NCBI GenBank assembly: GCA_035041965.1 | Contig: JAPYMA010001677.1 | Location: 124,001-188,000, forward strand | Direction of reading: 5' to 3' | Length of the DNA stretch: 64,000 nucleotides | Source of the DNA: Anisakis pegreffii | Taxonomy: Eukaryota > Nematoda > Chromadorea > Rhabditida > Anisakidae | Shown: positions 52,401 through 64,000 of the stretch, piece after piece | Layout of the letters: the number at the start of each line of letters is the position of its first letter | Position numbering within the stretch: the stretch's first letter is position 1 | The notes under the pieces: generated by a model | Seen by the model: only the letters and a program-made list of their open reading frames with translations | Told to the model about the DNA's origin: nothing | Databases searched by the model: none | Made by a program: the position numbers and the translations under genes

Positions 52401-53787
52401 TTCATTTTTAGTTCTCACATGATGGGCACCGTTTTCATTTTTTGTGGTACCCACATGAGGGTTTTATGTGCTATGAGGCCCGCTCAAGAAGCACAAAGAA
52501 GTTCCTTGAATGCGGTGATAACAGATCCTTTCATCTGATCATAAACACTCATCTCATCAGTTCGAGTATTTGAAAACTTTTGACATCCTCGTTTGATTGC
52601 TTTTTCATTGTTTCCTCTCCACTATTTCTGTCGTGCATTTATCAGCACTCTCAAGTTTAGGCATCATGATTGCGTTCAAATCTACGCCTTAATGCTGATG
52701 AAATAACATCATCATGGAAAAGAAATTTTCGACAACTGTCATCCGTGCTCGTGAAATCACTCAATCATATATTCAGATTCACTCAAAGAAAGACTATTGA
52801 AGCGGAATCATTGTTTAGTACGAGATTCAATAAAGATACAATGCAAGAAAAAACACACGAATAGATAGACCAATGAACACAAAATTTATTCGCAATCTAT
52901 TCACTATTCTCATTCAGCCGGAATTAAGACGGAACTTTTTCTGTTCATCCGATACTCAGTATTGATCGTTATGAAGAATAAACTTTCAAGGCAAAAAAAA
53001 TTTCATTCTTTCAACATGGCACATTTTTGATAGTCGCTTTTGCTTCATTCGGAACGGTATCGCTCCTTTCATGGCATCGGTTCGAATTATTATAAGATTT
53101 CTTCGCGAATTACAATTTTTTAAATCAGATAAGAAATCGCTTGTTCAAAAGTGCACATTTAGCAGTATTCATTGATATTTGCTTGCTAATGAGCAGAACA
53201 GATTCCATAAGACGGTTCATAATTGGAAGAAACCTTCATGAGTCGATCCACATCTAGGAAGCAACCAATTTGGAGCGCTGTCCTTAAAGTCGCTTAGTTC
53301 CTTATAGCGGTGTGATCGTTTTAAAGTTGGACGTGATGCAGAAATGCAGTTCCAGACATTGGGGATTACGCAAGAAATTCTTGTCTACTTTCGTCGTGTT
53401 TTGAAGGTCAACTTTCGTAGGCAAGTATCATGCAGCACTCTTCTGAAAAGATTGCCATTTATCTTCGAAAGTTGTTTCTTCACTTACCAACGAATTGCTT
53501 CCTTTCTTTGCTTTTCCCAAATTTTGCTCAACATCCCATGGAAAACAATAGAAAAAGACTATTTAACAGCATTTCCGTTTCTATGGTAATTGTTTAATGG
53601 TCGCACTGAAGAGACGAACTCCACTTTTGGATGGAGGAAATTTTGTTGGGTCACTGCTGCGTTGAGAAAATTTCAGTTTCCTTTTCTTTTTCATTCGCTA
53701 TTCAAGAAATTCAATTCGTTTGAAAAATTGCTCTTGAAGTGCTTCCGCAACAATTCTTTCATCTCTTTTCCTTTCATTCAATTTCAG
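49446..53787. other. Gene-poor stretch with a foldback
   Basis: No supported gene in 4.3 kb. Two adjacent plus-strand ORFs, 53344-53589 and 53590-53799, share one frame broken by a single stop. They are Phe-rich and could be chance or a decayed exon upstream of the 53.8-kb gene. Confidence 0.35.
50038..50219. mobile_element. Foldback / MITE-like element
   Basis: Left arm near 50038-50080 (AGATCGATCGTCT, GTTCAGCTCG, CTTTTTTC) pairs imperfectly with the right arm near 50171-50219 (GAAAAAAGTCGAGCTGAAC, GATGATCGATCT). The spacer is about 90 bp. No clear target duplication seen. Confidence 0.5.
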
Positions 53788-54490
53788 CATTTTGCATAAA
53801 TCGATCTGATGAAATGTTTACATTCGTAAGGGCAACAATCGATGGTCTCGAAAATATTCCAAAAGATGTAAATTTCACGATATCTTTCTGTAACGAAAGT
53901 TTTGTCGTCCCGCAAAATTCATGAATGAAATCGAGTTGCGCAATTTTCAGTGATTCCGCAATTATGAAAATCGAGTGCCGCAATTGCTGTGCCAAAAGAA
54001 ATGGACTCATCGTGCTTAACAATAGATGAATTCAAAAACTGCGCTTTTCTTCCAAACAGAATTTTCATCTGATAATGGTATTTGCTCGTGAACTTATGGG
54101 AGTTCTTTGGCCAAGCAATGAAACAATCTTAGAAGTTATGCATGCATACAATGAATCAACTGATAAAAGATGTGATGTGTTTAGATCGCAATACGTGGTC
54201 TATCTCGTACGGAGGCACAGCACGTGATGTCACGTTATGATGCACATACACGTGAAGAGCAAAAAGCGATTCTGAGTGGTCTATTGGGTATTATTTACGA
54301 TAATTATGACACCACTCGACGCATGCAAGTGACAGTTGATGGTATACATCGCATTGTCATAACGATGCTTGTCATCTTGTTACTTTTTGTAACGGCTGCT
54401 GTTGTCAGTTTATGTGTTATTGGTTGTCGAAGGTATCAAGCTGAAACACGTCAAAGTTTAAGGCCGAAATCGGCGCCTATTGAGATTTGA
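53788..54490 (+). CDS. Single-pass membrane protein, 3' exons
   Basis: Likely exons: 53788-53903, 54060-54134, 54185-54490. The first follows ATTTCAG and reads FCINRSDEMFTFVRATIDG with N-glycosylation sites NFT and NES and two cysteines, which suits an extracellular domain. The second reads FARELMGVLW then PSNETILE. The third carries SRTEAQHVMSRYD, a membrane segment IVITMLVILLLFVTAAVVSL, CRR and a short basic tail ending SAPIEI. The last intron (54135-54184) is only 50 nt. The donor after 53903 (GTCGTC) is weak, so the first junction is uncertain. The upstream part is not found and the family is not recognised. Confidence 0.5.
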
Positions 54491-56456
54491 TCACTCTTAA
54501 AATATTCACGTCCTTAGATATTACTATGACACTGATTTCATTGTTTCTTCAAATTGTGAGATATATTACGAACTAGTATGTTGCGGGGACAGAGGCGGGG
54601 AGAATCGAAGAGGAAATTTTGCACTCGGGGACACCAAAAATGCAGTGGGCTCAAAATAGTCGGGGACGTAAATTCGAAGACGAGGTCCGCGAAAAACCCC
54701 AACCCCCGCAACACACGATTGCGAACAGTAGGAAATCACTGTTAGGCAAATTCAAGCTCGATACTATCAGATTTTCATCGTATAACTTCGTACTGTATCT
54801 CGTATTTTCTCATTTATTAGCTTAATGATATAAATTGATCCTAATAAGATCGTTAACAATGAGAAACTTCCAAACTCTTTCATTCATCAACTCCATACCC
54901 ACTCTCAAACACTGCCTTTCCCCGATCTACTTATGCTTTCTATGGTCTTCACTCTTTTGAAGTGTTATCACCGCAAGGTGAATGTTGATAGAGAAAGATT
55001 ACTTCATCGACGCAAAGCGACGTTCAGGAAGGGACCGTGATTCAAAAATGCGGAGCAAAAAGTTCAATAATTCGAATGGTCTAGCAGTGAATCAAGACAA
55101 GTTGTGATGGCGAAAAGATGCCTCATGACCAGGTATTTAGCCTGCGATAGGAACTTCACTATAATCTGCAAACTCTTAAAAATAACCGATTGATTTGATT
55201 CAACCATATCGCATTGCTAACGAAAATCTAGAGAAGTTTATCATCTGGAGAAGCTTATGACCAAATGGTTCCTCCTGAATGTAACATATCAACAAGAATT
55301 GACTGAGACATTCCGCATTTCGAACATTTCGATCGACTTCATTATATTTTATTTCCACGTAACAGTATTTCAAATTTCATCAATACAATTTTTATCAGAA
55401 TTTTAGAATGTTTATTTTGAGGTTTTAATTAGATCTGGTAAGATCAACTTCTCACGAAATATCAAAAAGATCCTGTTTTTTCCGTATGATTCGTCTGAGA
55501 TCAAGTCACCATCACTCTTGCTCAATTAAGTCGCCCATCTTTAATCATCTCTCCATGGATAATCTCTCTGGATATTGAGGTGACTGGGCATTGAATTTTG
55601 AATTTTTGTTCAGTTGAAACACTAGTTCTCGACTTCGCCGTCCAGAACGAAAAAACGATCCGCGATGGAAGTTTCACTCGGTATTTTATAGTGAAACGAT
55701 AAATCCTACGATTTTCTGATAGTTGGCTATGTTTCTGATCATCGCTACCATGATTATTATTACTGTTAATGCAATCATTATTGAATTGTAATATTCCAGT
55801 GTTGAGTTTGATCGATGTTCATTCACAATGTAAAACAAAGAGCATTATATGAACCTCCCATTTTCATTTGAATGTAATTACATGAAGTGAGCGTCATTTT
55901 AGATGTATATTTATTAATCCATCGGGAGAAATAAATTTAATTCATGAAAGATACTCGAAACAACAGAATCAACGAAAACAATTCTAGCGATCACAGATCG
56001 CGTCTGAAGGAATCAATGCCTTATCACTTGTGCCCTGAATGGCGGGATTCACTAGGAACAAAATCTTTACCAACAATATAAGAACGCCGAGAAAATAGGA
56101 TCGAAACATTTTTTGGATAATTTCGAGCATAAAGTAACATCTGACCATATTGTTGGATCATGTGAACCACCAAAATCAGTCATCGAGTTGGCATTAACTG
56201 AATAACAAGCATGTGTACGACGAGTCAAGAGAAAATTTTCCACACGATGTATACATACTGGATCATTCAGCAATGCGAGATCGCATAGGAACCATGCAAG
56301 GAAAACGACATCATAAGATTACTGTAATGGTATAAATGATCATTTCCACTGAAATCATTACAATTTAAAACTGATGCAGATTCAGGTGAAACTTGTAGTA
56401 GTTAATGCACAAAAAAATTCGAAAATTTTCGAATTTTCGAAAAATGACATTCGATA
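54491..56456. other. Intergenic between convergent genes
   Basis: The plus-strand gene ending at 54490 and the minus-strand gene ending at 56457 converge here. No gene is seen. A GC-rich inverted-repeat element lies at 54579-54713. Confidence 0.45.
54579..54713. mobile_element. GC-rich MITE-like insertion
   Basis: It begins TGTTGCGGGG and ends CCCCGCAACA, a perfect 10-bp inverted repeat. The interior has several GGCGGGG, CGGGGAC and CCCCAACCCCC runs, far richer in GC than the surroundings. I find no convincing target duplication, so the element class is open. Confidence 0.5.
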
Positions 56457-57074
56457 TCAAAGAGTTTGGAAATTTCGTATTCTCCACAGATCGATGCTGG
56501 CATAGCCAACGTATAACAAAATGGTAAGCATTTGCACAAAAGGAAACAGTATGAGAAGCGTGTAGAGATTCAATTTAAGTATGGCCTCATATGCTTCCGT
56601 TACTGTGCTGTTGAGAATAATCGGGTCGTCCGATAGATCAGTTTCGAGCGCTGATACGATTAAGTCAACGGAACTCATAAACATCTGAAATTTCATAACT
56701 GCGACATTTAGCTCAGTCGCTTCCTAGAAACACTTCCTAATCACAGCACAGTCATCATTGACCATTCAATCAATTCATTTCATTTAACTGTCGTTCTCTC
56801 ATAATTCTCAACGATCATCCAAAACTCATTGTCAAATGCACACATCGCAGCCGTTCAGTGATATGGATTCGGATACAGATTCAGTGAACCAGAAATTGGA
56901 AAGAGGAACGAGATGATTACGTACATTTAGAAGAATATGCTATTATTCGCTGACCGTAAAGAACAGATAATCCATTGTGTTTAATGCATAACTCGTTTTC
57001 TTTTGGCAAAACCGTTCCTTTGAGTAACTGTGATCATGAATGAGGGCGATCCAGAATTCAGAATGAAAATACAT
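56457..57074 (-). CDS. Small predicted membrane protein downstream of UTP11
   Basis: Two phase-0 exons on the minus strand, 57074-56955 and 56684-56457; 115 aa from the ATG chosen. Exon 1 reads YFHSEFWIALIHDHSYSKERF. Exon 2 begins MFMSSVDLIVSALETD, has a glycosylation-like NST site, one strong membrane segment (LLILFPFVQMLTILLYVGY) and a short tail. The frame stays open upstream of the ATG, so the start may lie in an earlier exon. It begins about 640 bp after the UTP11 stop codon on the same strand, compatible with a nematode operon. Family not recognised. Confidence 0.5.
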
Positions 57075-57713
57075 CAGCGTTCTTCTTAGGGAATTTGAAT
57101 TTTTTTGCGGGGGGCATTAAACGAACATCCAGTTGATTAATTTTTCACAAAAACGAATTTACATAAGCTAAAATTCAAAATTCCGTCGTCAACAAATAAA
57201 CATTTTCAAGGAATCAGTTTATTCAGCACTTCTTTTCTCTCTTTCAAAATATGAACTTAACATGACCACATATGGAAAACTCTCAAACATTAATTTGAAA
57301 AACTACAACAAGGTCACAGTGAAATAACGTGACATAATATTTCAAAAATGAACAACAACGCATAACAACGAATAAATAAATAAAATTGCATTCTATTAAA
57401 AATCGGCGTTACTTCTTCCTTTCATAAGTCCACTTGAATACGCGTGCTCTCATCGGCTCACCTTTACTCACCTGCGAATGAGTAACAATCAACTCTCATG
57501 TAACAACTTTATTTAACTAATTACGCACAAACTAGGGTACCTGCCAAAAAAACCTTCAATTTTCATACGAAAAAATTAACGAAGGTGTTAAGAACGATTG
57601 GCAAATGTGTGAAATAGTGTGATTTACGGGAAACAATTACCTTAAACGGAAACATAAAGAATTGTTTTGTAAAGGCATAAGATAATCTAGTAATCGCAAT
57701 AAGTCAAAGTGAG
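57075..57713. other. Spacer between two same-strand genes
   Basis: AT-rich sequence between UTP11 and the small membrane-protein gene. It would hold the UTP11 3' UTR and, if the pair is an operon, the SL2-type trans-splice region. I do not see a coding exon. Confidence 0.4.
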
Positions 57714-60211
57714 TCAAAGAGAAACCTTTTTGGGTCGAAATTCACCCTTCTTTCGATCGGCAATACTCTTACGTACTTCCAGTTTCTCGACTACAACACG
57801 CAATTCTTCGGCTCTTTGCATTCGTTTCAATAACTCTTTGTACTGCACACGTCGTTCACGATCGGCTACCTTAAAAATCGAATCTGATGTCGATTTTTAC
57901 TTCCATAAACCGCAGTCTACTTTTGGAGATCATCAATCAATACTGAGAAGATGCATGCATCATAAAGATTGAAAATATTGTGTATAATATCAAAACGAAT
58001 GCAAACAACTCTTTCGACAAGCCACCTCAGTTATTTGAATATCATTGCAAAAGTATCACAAAATCGGCTTGAAAGGCAAGCTGGGATCTTAGTACGTGTG
58101 TATTTGTGTCAAATGAGAATTATATTGTTATGGCTAAAACAACAAGCATTGTGGTAATTAGCTATTCCGAGTGAAGCAACCAAGGATTCCAACAGAGACA
58201 GATGAATCGATTGATTCTGCGAGCACACAGGAAATATCGACAGCAGATTTAATTAAGAGTGAACAGGAAAATTGAATGCAGCTGACCAGTGAGTTCTCTT
58301 GGAATAGTTGCCGTTTATTTTCAAAAGCCATGAAGTAAGAGAGCCGAGTACATGACATGCCATCACAAAGAGAATTCGGTAAGTCAAACTACGAAACGCA
58401 TTGTCGAGAACGAACCTGCACATCTGCTTTGCTCATCGCATTTATAACTGACTGATTCTCCAATGTGCTCGTTCGAGGTCTATTGTACCGACGATCGATA
58501 AGCTGCTCCGGAGTGTCAAAATATTTTATTGGATCGAATTTCTTGGCTGCAATTGGAAAAAGTTCGAAACTCAGATTTCGTAAATGCTTAATAACTTATG
58601 ATAAATAAGAATAACTTTGATGAATTCAAAAGTTATTGGCAGCGCAAAGACTCAATTTTTCACCGGAACATCACATCTTTATTGAATCACTTGTTTGGTT
58701 GATGGCATCAAACTGTTGCAACAACAGATAATAACATTTCCTAATGATCAGAAGAAATGGAACTGATGAATTAGACAGTAAAATAATATTTATAAATTAA
58801 GCATAGACTAACCCTCTTCTTCTGTATCAACGAATATCGTATGCTGATTACTGTTCACCGCAATGTCAGCAAAATGAAGAGTGGCCCGCAGCTTTTCGAT
58901 TTTCTAGTAAAAGATCAATCAAATTCATGAACTACCTTCAGAAATTCATAAATACGACCGTTGACGCACATCAGTTATGATAAAAAATTCAAGACGTGCC
59001 TCTCATAAAAGTCGGTGACACGACTTTCTACCTCACTATTAGTTTATTGACTGCTAAATAAAATTTACTGAAATATTTCCAGTCAACAGAAGATACTGGA
59101 TTGTTGTTAGACTTGTTTGAAAGTAATGAATCATTTCAACGCATAACCAAAAGTCTCACCTTATTCTCAACATTCAGTCGATGTCGCACATATTTCAAGT
59201 CCTTTACACTGGATAATTTCTTCTGCAGTTTTGTATCCTCGTCAGCTTCGGGTGTCAGTTCATGATGAACGCCGTCATCCTAGAAGTTAAAGTCAATTCA
59301 GAACAATCGACAGGAACAGTTGACACTCTAGTAATCGGTAAAAACCATGCAAACTAGACCATTAATATTCAAAAAGTGGTATGAATTCTACATTGGTCTA
59401 TCATATATGATGACTTTTATACTTCATCACCAGAAATAGCATTGATAAGCAAACGCTGAGTTTTCAGCTTAACAAATTACGTTCGGAATTATCGAAATGG
59501 CAGATATTAAGTAATACAAAATTAAAACTCAGAGAATGTATCGAGATATGATTAAGAAAATTGTTTCAAGAAGAAATCACGTTTATCTCGCATCAACCGA
59601 AACGACTTATCGGAAGTGTCGTCCACTTTCCAGAAACATAAAAACGACATCAAGATTGCAAAATCAAAAGAATAATTGCTGAATAGAGTAACAGCATAAA
59701 ATCTCACCTCAATACGACTTCGAACCATATGAAAATGGAACTCATCCGGATTCTTATCAAGCGCTGCCCTCTTCAGTTTACGTAACTTCTCCTTTTTTAC
59801 ATTGTAGTCCTTCGCTCGTTGCAGATAGTCCTTACGCTTCTCCAAGTGACCCAACTGTGCTCTTGCTTCAGGCTGAAACAATGATGTAACGGCACGCAGA
59901 ATTTCCTAGCTTCCGCAGTTCATCACCACAAATGGCACTGATAATCAAACGCTGAATTTTCAAATCATAAAGTAACGTCACACGATTCTTTCCTGTTTAT
60001 TCTAAGGACAATTTTAAAACAAATATTTTGTCAATATTCAAGAAAGCTTTTAACTTCTGAAAGTTCCCCTTTTACACGAATTTCTTTCAAGATCCAGGAC
60101 GACAAATCAAAATATTGATGAACTGCTGAGCAGTGCAAGTTTGTTTTGTACCTGTGAGCGCTCGCGATGGGTTCTTTGACCAACTTTGGCGGATCTTTTT
60201 AACGACGACAT
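57714..60211 (-). CDS. UTP11: U3 snoRNA-associated protein UTP11 (SSU processome)
   Basis: Six exons on the minus strand, all in phase: 60211-60152, 59872-59708, 59279-59160, 58903-58813, 58546-58416, 57869-57714; 240 aa against about 253 in human. Family signatures in order: HRERSQP at the N-terminus, LGHLEKRKDYLQRAKDY, ALDKNPDEFHFHMVR, DDGVHHELTPE, DLKYVRHRLNVENKKIEKL, HTIFVDTEEE, KKFDPIKYFDTPEQLIDRRYNRPR, then a coiled-coil-like Arg/Lys/Glu-rich end. UTP11 is a nucleolar component of the small-subunit processome needed for early 18S rRNA processing. Introns range from about 260 to 430 nt apart from the first and third. A further open stretch after exon 2 (59707-59552) reads through the intron and is not coding. 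The only start in frame is the ATG at 60211. Confidence 0.92.
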
Positions 60212-63200
60212 TTCCTGCAATTTCAAAACATGCTTATTTGCTGATGCCTCAAATACTGACTTGCACTGGCCAGATATCACAAATAATACTAATTTCCAAG
60301 TGAGTCCATAGGAACAACGGTGTGAGCGTTTATCCAATCGATATCTCCCAGTGGTTTCGCCCACAAGAACGATTAAACGAAACGATAATTACGGGTCCAA
60401 AAAATTAATCCAGTTGGTGACGGATTCCCCGGAGGAAAATATCGCCACAGAAAAAGGTTTCTTATGGAAATCGCAAATGAAAAGAAAAAAGACTTGTCGA
60501 ATCCCATCGCCCAAGGCAATTTTTTTGGTTTGTGGAAGAGAAGCCAAAAAGCACTCTCATACGCTCGCGCGACAATACTGAAAGATGAGAGAGCGAGAGG
60601 ATACGCATAAATATGCATAAAATATAAATTGACTACAGATATGCATAAAACTGACTGTAGATGTGCATTTATAGATATGCATAAAATGAATTGACTGATA
60701 GTGAATGTCGTCGTGAACACTGAAAAAGAAAGATTTCCATATCACAACATTCGTGACTGATTTCAAATTCAATTCTCTACAGAATGGGAAATTCTTTTAA
60801 AAAATGTTTGCTTACTGTTAGTTTTCGAGAATATAACTTACGAATGAATCGTTAGAATTTGTTAGTATGAATGGTCATTATGGAAAATGGTGCTATTGCG
60901 TGCAATTGGAACGGAAAAAGTGCCGCAATAGAAATTTGCTTATTGTTAGCAAATGCCAAATTGTCCATTGGAGAGGGAATATTACTGAAATGTGGTTCAT
61001 GTTTAGTCGCATTCACGTTTGAAATCCTTTTTGACAAGTTCATTGATTACTCGATTAGAATTGCTTAATGTCGCTCATTAGAAGGCATTTAAATTTGATT
61101 TATGTTCGCAGCTGCTGAACGGCAAATGCAAAAATATCACACTTGGAGTGTTTCTATCAGCTGAACTACAGGTCTTTGTTGATAGTTCAATAAGAATGAT
61201 TTAATTTCTGTAGTATAGTAATAATGAAAAAGTGAACATTTTCAGTGAACATTTCGTTTTTGGCATTTGGGCATTGTCCGTCACGTTTCTGTAATAATTG
61301 TTTTTAGAGCAGAAAACGAGTTGCAGAAAAGTTTTTAAGGTTTCTTTAAGCACATTAGTTATCTGCTGAACAGATCTCCACAACGCCCAATTAGGGCACA
61401 AAGTGACAGCCGGAATCGTTTTTCAGCAACACTATTGGTCGTTGTGGAGGTAGGTCAACAAACGTCTGCAATTTCAGGTATAGTCAGAACCATACGGATT
61501 GCAGGCTTATAATCTGTCCAGTTTCTTGATAAAGAGGGAGTTTTCCATATATAAACGTATATGTGACCGGATGTGGTATGAAAAACTTAGTATTTGAAAA
61601 AACATACAAAACAAATGGACAGGAGACTTTCGAACAAGTAACGTTCACCGTGAAGGATCTTGCAACTTCAAAATACGTCTGCCACGTTCCCATGCTTGTA
61701 TTAACAAAGACATTGATATTGAGGCAAAGTGCTGCAACTAGAAGGTCAACATCATTTCCCTATCGCCTTATCTTCATACCATGTGACACAAGATTTACAC
61801 TGTAACATATCGTTTTGGCCACTCTATGTAGGTAAGCTCATGAATATACCTGAAATATAAGTTTGAGGCTGCAGAGGAGCAGCAACAGTTTGCAGATGTT
61901 TATCGTCCATAGTGAGTGCATTAGAATGTTAGTTCAGTCATTTGCATCGGATTAGTTAACTGGACTGTACACGGAGTTGTACGAAAATGTCGATCTCGTG
62001 AGGGCTCACTTCTTCGTTACGGTTGCCTATGCAGAATCCTACGTTGATTGAAACTTTTTGTGAAGGCTTCAATGTTCACTCCGATTATGAATTCAGCCGC
62101 TTATGATGGAATGTAACATGGTAGGTCGGCTGCTCGCAACCTCATATAAAATGAACACCGTTCTGACAGTAATCCCAATTACTATGGTGCACCATCATAT
62201 CAAAGTACACCAAATCAGATGATGTCTCATGTTTGAAAATTTTGTTTATTCATGCATTCCTGTGCATGAATTACACACAAATAAATGTTATCTTGTTCAA
62301 AGCTTGCCTTCGTGCGCAAAGAAACCACCGCTTGAAAGGATTCGAAATGGCTATTGGTGAAATTCGATCTTAATCGAAGGTGTCTGCGTGGAACCTTAGT
62401 TTCTTTACTTTATTAAAATTAGTAACGTTTCACATTCGATGCAATTAGTTTAATGCAGACATGAACCTTCATTTTGAATATCTCCGCCAGTATGACGGTT
62501 ACCGTCACCCTGAGCAGTGTAATCAAGACAACCACTGTCACCATCAATGTCATCTGCTGTGATTTTCCAGATACTCAAGATATTTTCCTTCTCAAAACCT
62601 GACATATATTCGATTCCTTTCAAGATGATCATGTCGGACATTACCGCATGCCCCTCCTTCGTCAGCACAACGGTGTACCGCATCAGTCGCCCGCAACAGC
62701 ATCATTTTCCATGATGACGAATCATTTTGAGTTACAATTTAACTGATCAGTTCTTCTGAAACTTTCTCAGTTTGTGGAGAATTAAATTCTCTTCATAATA
62801 GAATTTTTGGCATTGACCGGGCAAGTTTCCGTTCTGGCACTACACGGAAATCAATTGATCACATCTGTAATATCTAAGTGAGACTTTCGTGACTGAATTT
62901 TCAATGCTCCAGAAATGAGCCAATTCTTGTTGCGAGTCTTCGTCTGCACGTGGAAAATTCGAAATGTAGAAAAGTGTGGCTGTGGCGGAATTTCAGTTTC
63001 AGGCAAATTTTCATTTCGGATTTCAGTTTTTTGAATGAATTCGAGCACGGCCTAATCGGAGTCATTCTGGGAATAAATGTTTTCGCCTAAACACCAAAAA
63101 AGCAAAATTGCTCAAAGCGGAAGTCCAACTACCTGTTATCACTAATGCTACCTCATACGCATAATTGAAGCTGATAAATTTTGATCGCTTTGTAGCATTA

Positions 63201-64000
63201 GATCTGCAATTTAGAGCTGAACGATGTTGCCACGCTGAATGTTTTGATATTTTGCGAATGTCATGCTCATATCAGCAGTACACTCAGTTTTCAGTGCTCT
63301 AAATTTAGCGTTTTTCTAAACAGGATACTCTGATTGTGAGTTATCAGAAAACTGTGCTTATTCCTCGTTCAAGAAGATACTGATCAAACCGAACACATAG
63401 AGGAAATTAATGTGTGCAACAAAAATTGAGGTGTACCGGAGCACAACCGAACAGAGGTTGACAAAGCTCAAAGCTACTGGTATTTTGAGGAAAGATAAAG
63501 GAAAGAACAATAATTAACAGGCAAATGAATGAATCAATAATAATCATCCAAAATGAAAATTATGCAGTTTCCGAGAGAATTGCTCAGAAGCTTCTTTGAA
63601 GTGTTGATCTTGAATCTCGAGCCGTGCTGTAGCGATTTAAAACATATCCGAATTAATCGCCATGTGTGAATGCAACGATCACTCTCAAAAATAATCATGA
63701 TAATTGCCAGACGATTAACACGATATCATTCCATTTTCAAGATGGAACACATATGCAGTCACCCTCTAGCTATTACTCGCTTTTGCTCTCTCAATCGCTC
63801 ATACTACTCCATTTCGTTCATGCCACTAACCTCAACAGAAACACTTCGCATAACAACCAAAGCCCCGCCTCTTGATAATGACGTAGGTGATCAAGAATAA
63901 ATCCTCGTATATCCCTCCGAAGATATCACCAGAATCCAGTCCATGGATTCAATTCATCTACGATATCAGCAGTTCAACAACACTTCGTTTTTATTTTCAA
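60212..64000. other. No supported gene
   Basis: Upstream of UTP11. ORFs of 60-115 codons exist on both strands. The best is a minus-strand 77-codon ORF at 62683-62450 (MRYTVVLTKEGHAVMSDM), whose codon choice looks protein-like but which has no recognised family or splice partners. I leave it uncalled. Confidence 0.35.
60596..60695. repeat. Diverged tandem repeat of ATATGCATAAAA units
   Basis: ATATGCATAAAA recurs about three times with intervening TTGACTACAG, CTGACTGTAG and TTGACTG, about 400 bp upstream of the UTP11 start. It could be a promoter-proximal element or simple repeat; no function can be read from it. Confidence 0.5.

Noticed and set aside
53344..53799. Two Phe-rich ORFs in one frame separated by a stop
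   Set aside because: No acceptor or donor pattern supports them, and the following real exon uses a different frame.
59552..59707. Extension of the second UTP11 exon (VRFYAVTLFSN to a stop)
   Set aside because: It reads through a good GTGAG donor, and the family sequence resumes at the exon starting at 59279, so this is intron.

Overview
This is nuclear DNA from a nematode. The evidence is long arrays of the nematode telomere repeat TTAGGC, AT-rich sequence, short coding exons with GT-AG introns ending in TTTTCAG-type acceptors, and animal-type genes (a KIAA0930 homologue, UTP11, a cation diffusion facilitator). The species cannot be fixed from the window. Gene density is low and several MITE-like elements are present.

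Layout: (1) 1-5.7 kb is mostly empty, with a tRNA-like SINE remnant. (2) 5.7-8.4 kb holds a nine-exon CDF/ZnT-type transporter with two of its four usual membrane metal ligands replaced. (3) 10.5-15.9 kb holds an eleven-exon KIAA0930 homologue, complete by alignment to the remembered human protein. (4) 16.4-25.35 kb is the striking part: a ~3 kb subtelomere-like arm, then (TTAGGC)n pointing right, an orientation switch near 20.87-20.89 kb, then (GCCTAA)n, then a diverged inverted copy of the same arm. This is the configuration of two chromosome ends joined head to head at their telomeres. Both arms carry the same decayed LINE-type reverse transcriptase fragment. (5) 28.0-28.5 kb holds a small secreted-protein gene. 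(6) 29.7-31.7 kb holds hAT-like non-autonomous elements. (7) 33.7-41.1 kb holds exons of one or two unrecognised multi-pass membrane protein genes. (8) 41.1-53.8 kb is gene-poor, with a MITE with an 8-bp target duplication, a foldback, an (ATT)n microsatellite and a candidate Cys-rich secreted ORF. (9) 53.8-54.5 kb (+) is a single-pass membrane protein gene. (10) 56.5-60.2 kb on the minus strand is a small membrane protein gene downstream of UTP11, possibly co-transcribed with it. (11) 60.2-64 kb has no supported gene.

UTP11 and KIAA0930 are ordinary conserved genes unrelated in pathway. The main biological interest is the telomere-telomere junction between two gene-bearing regions. All exon models were built by hand from reading frame, splice-site phase and remembered family sequence; none has been tested by alignment or transcript data.
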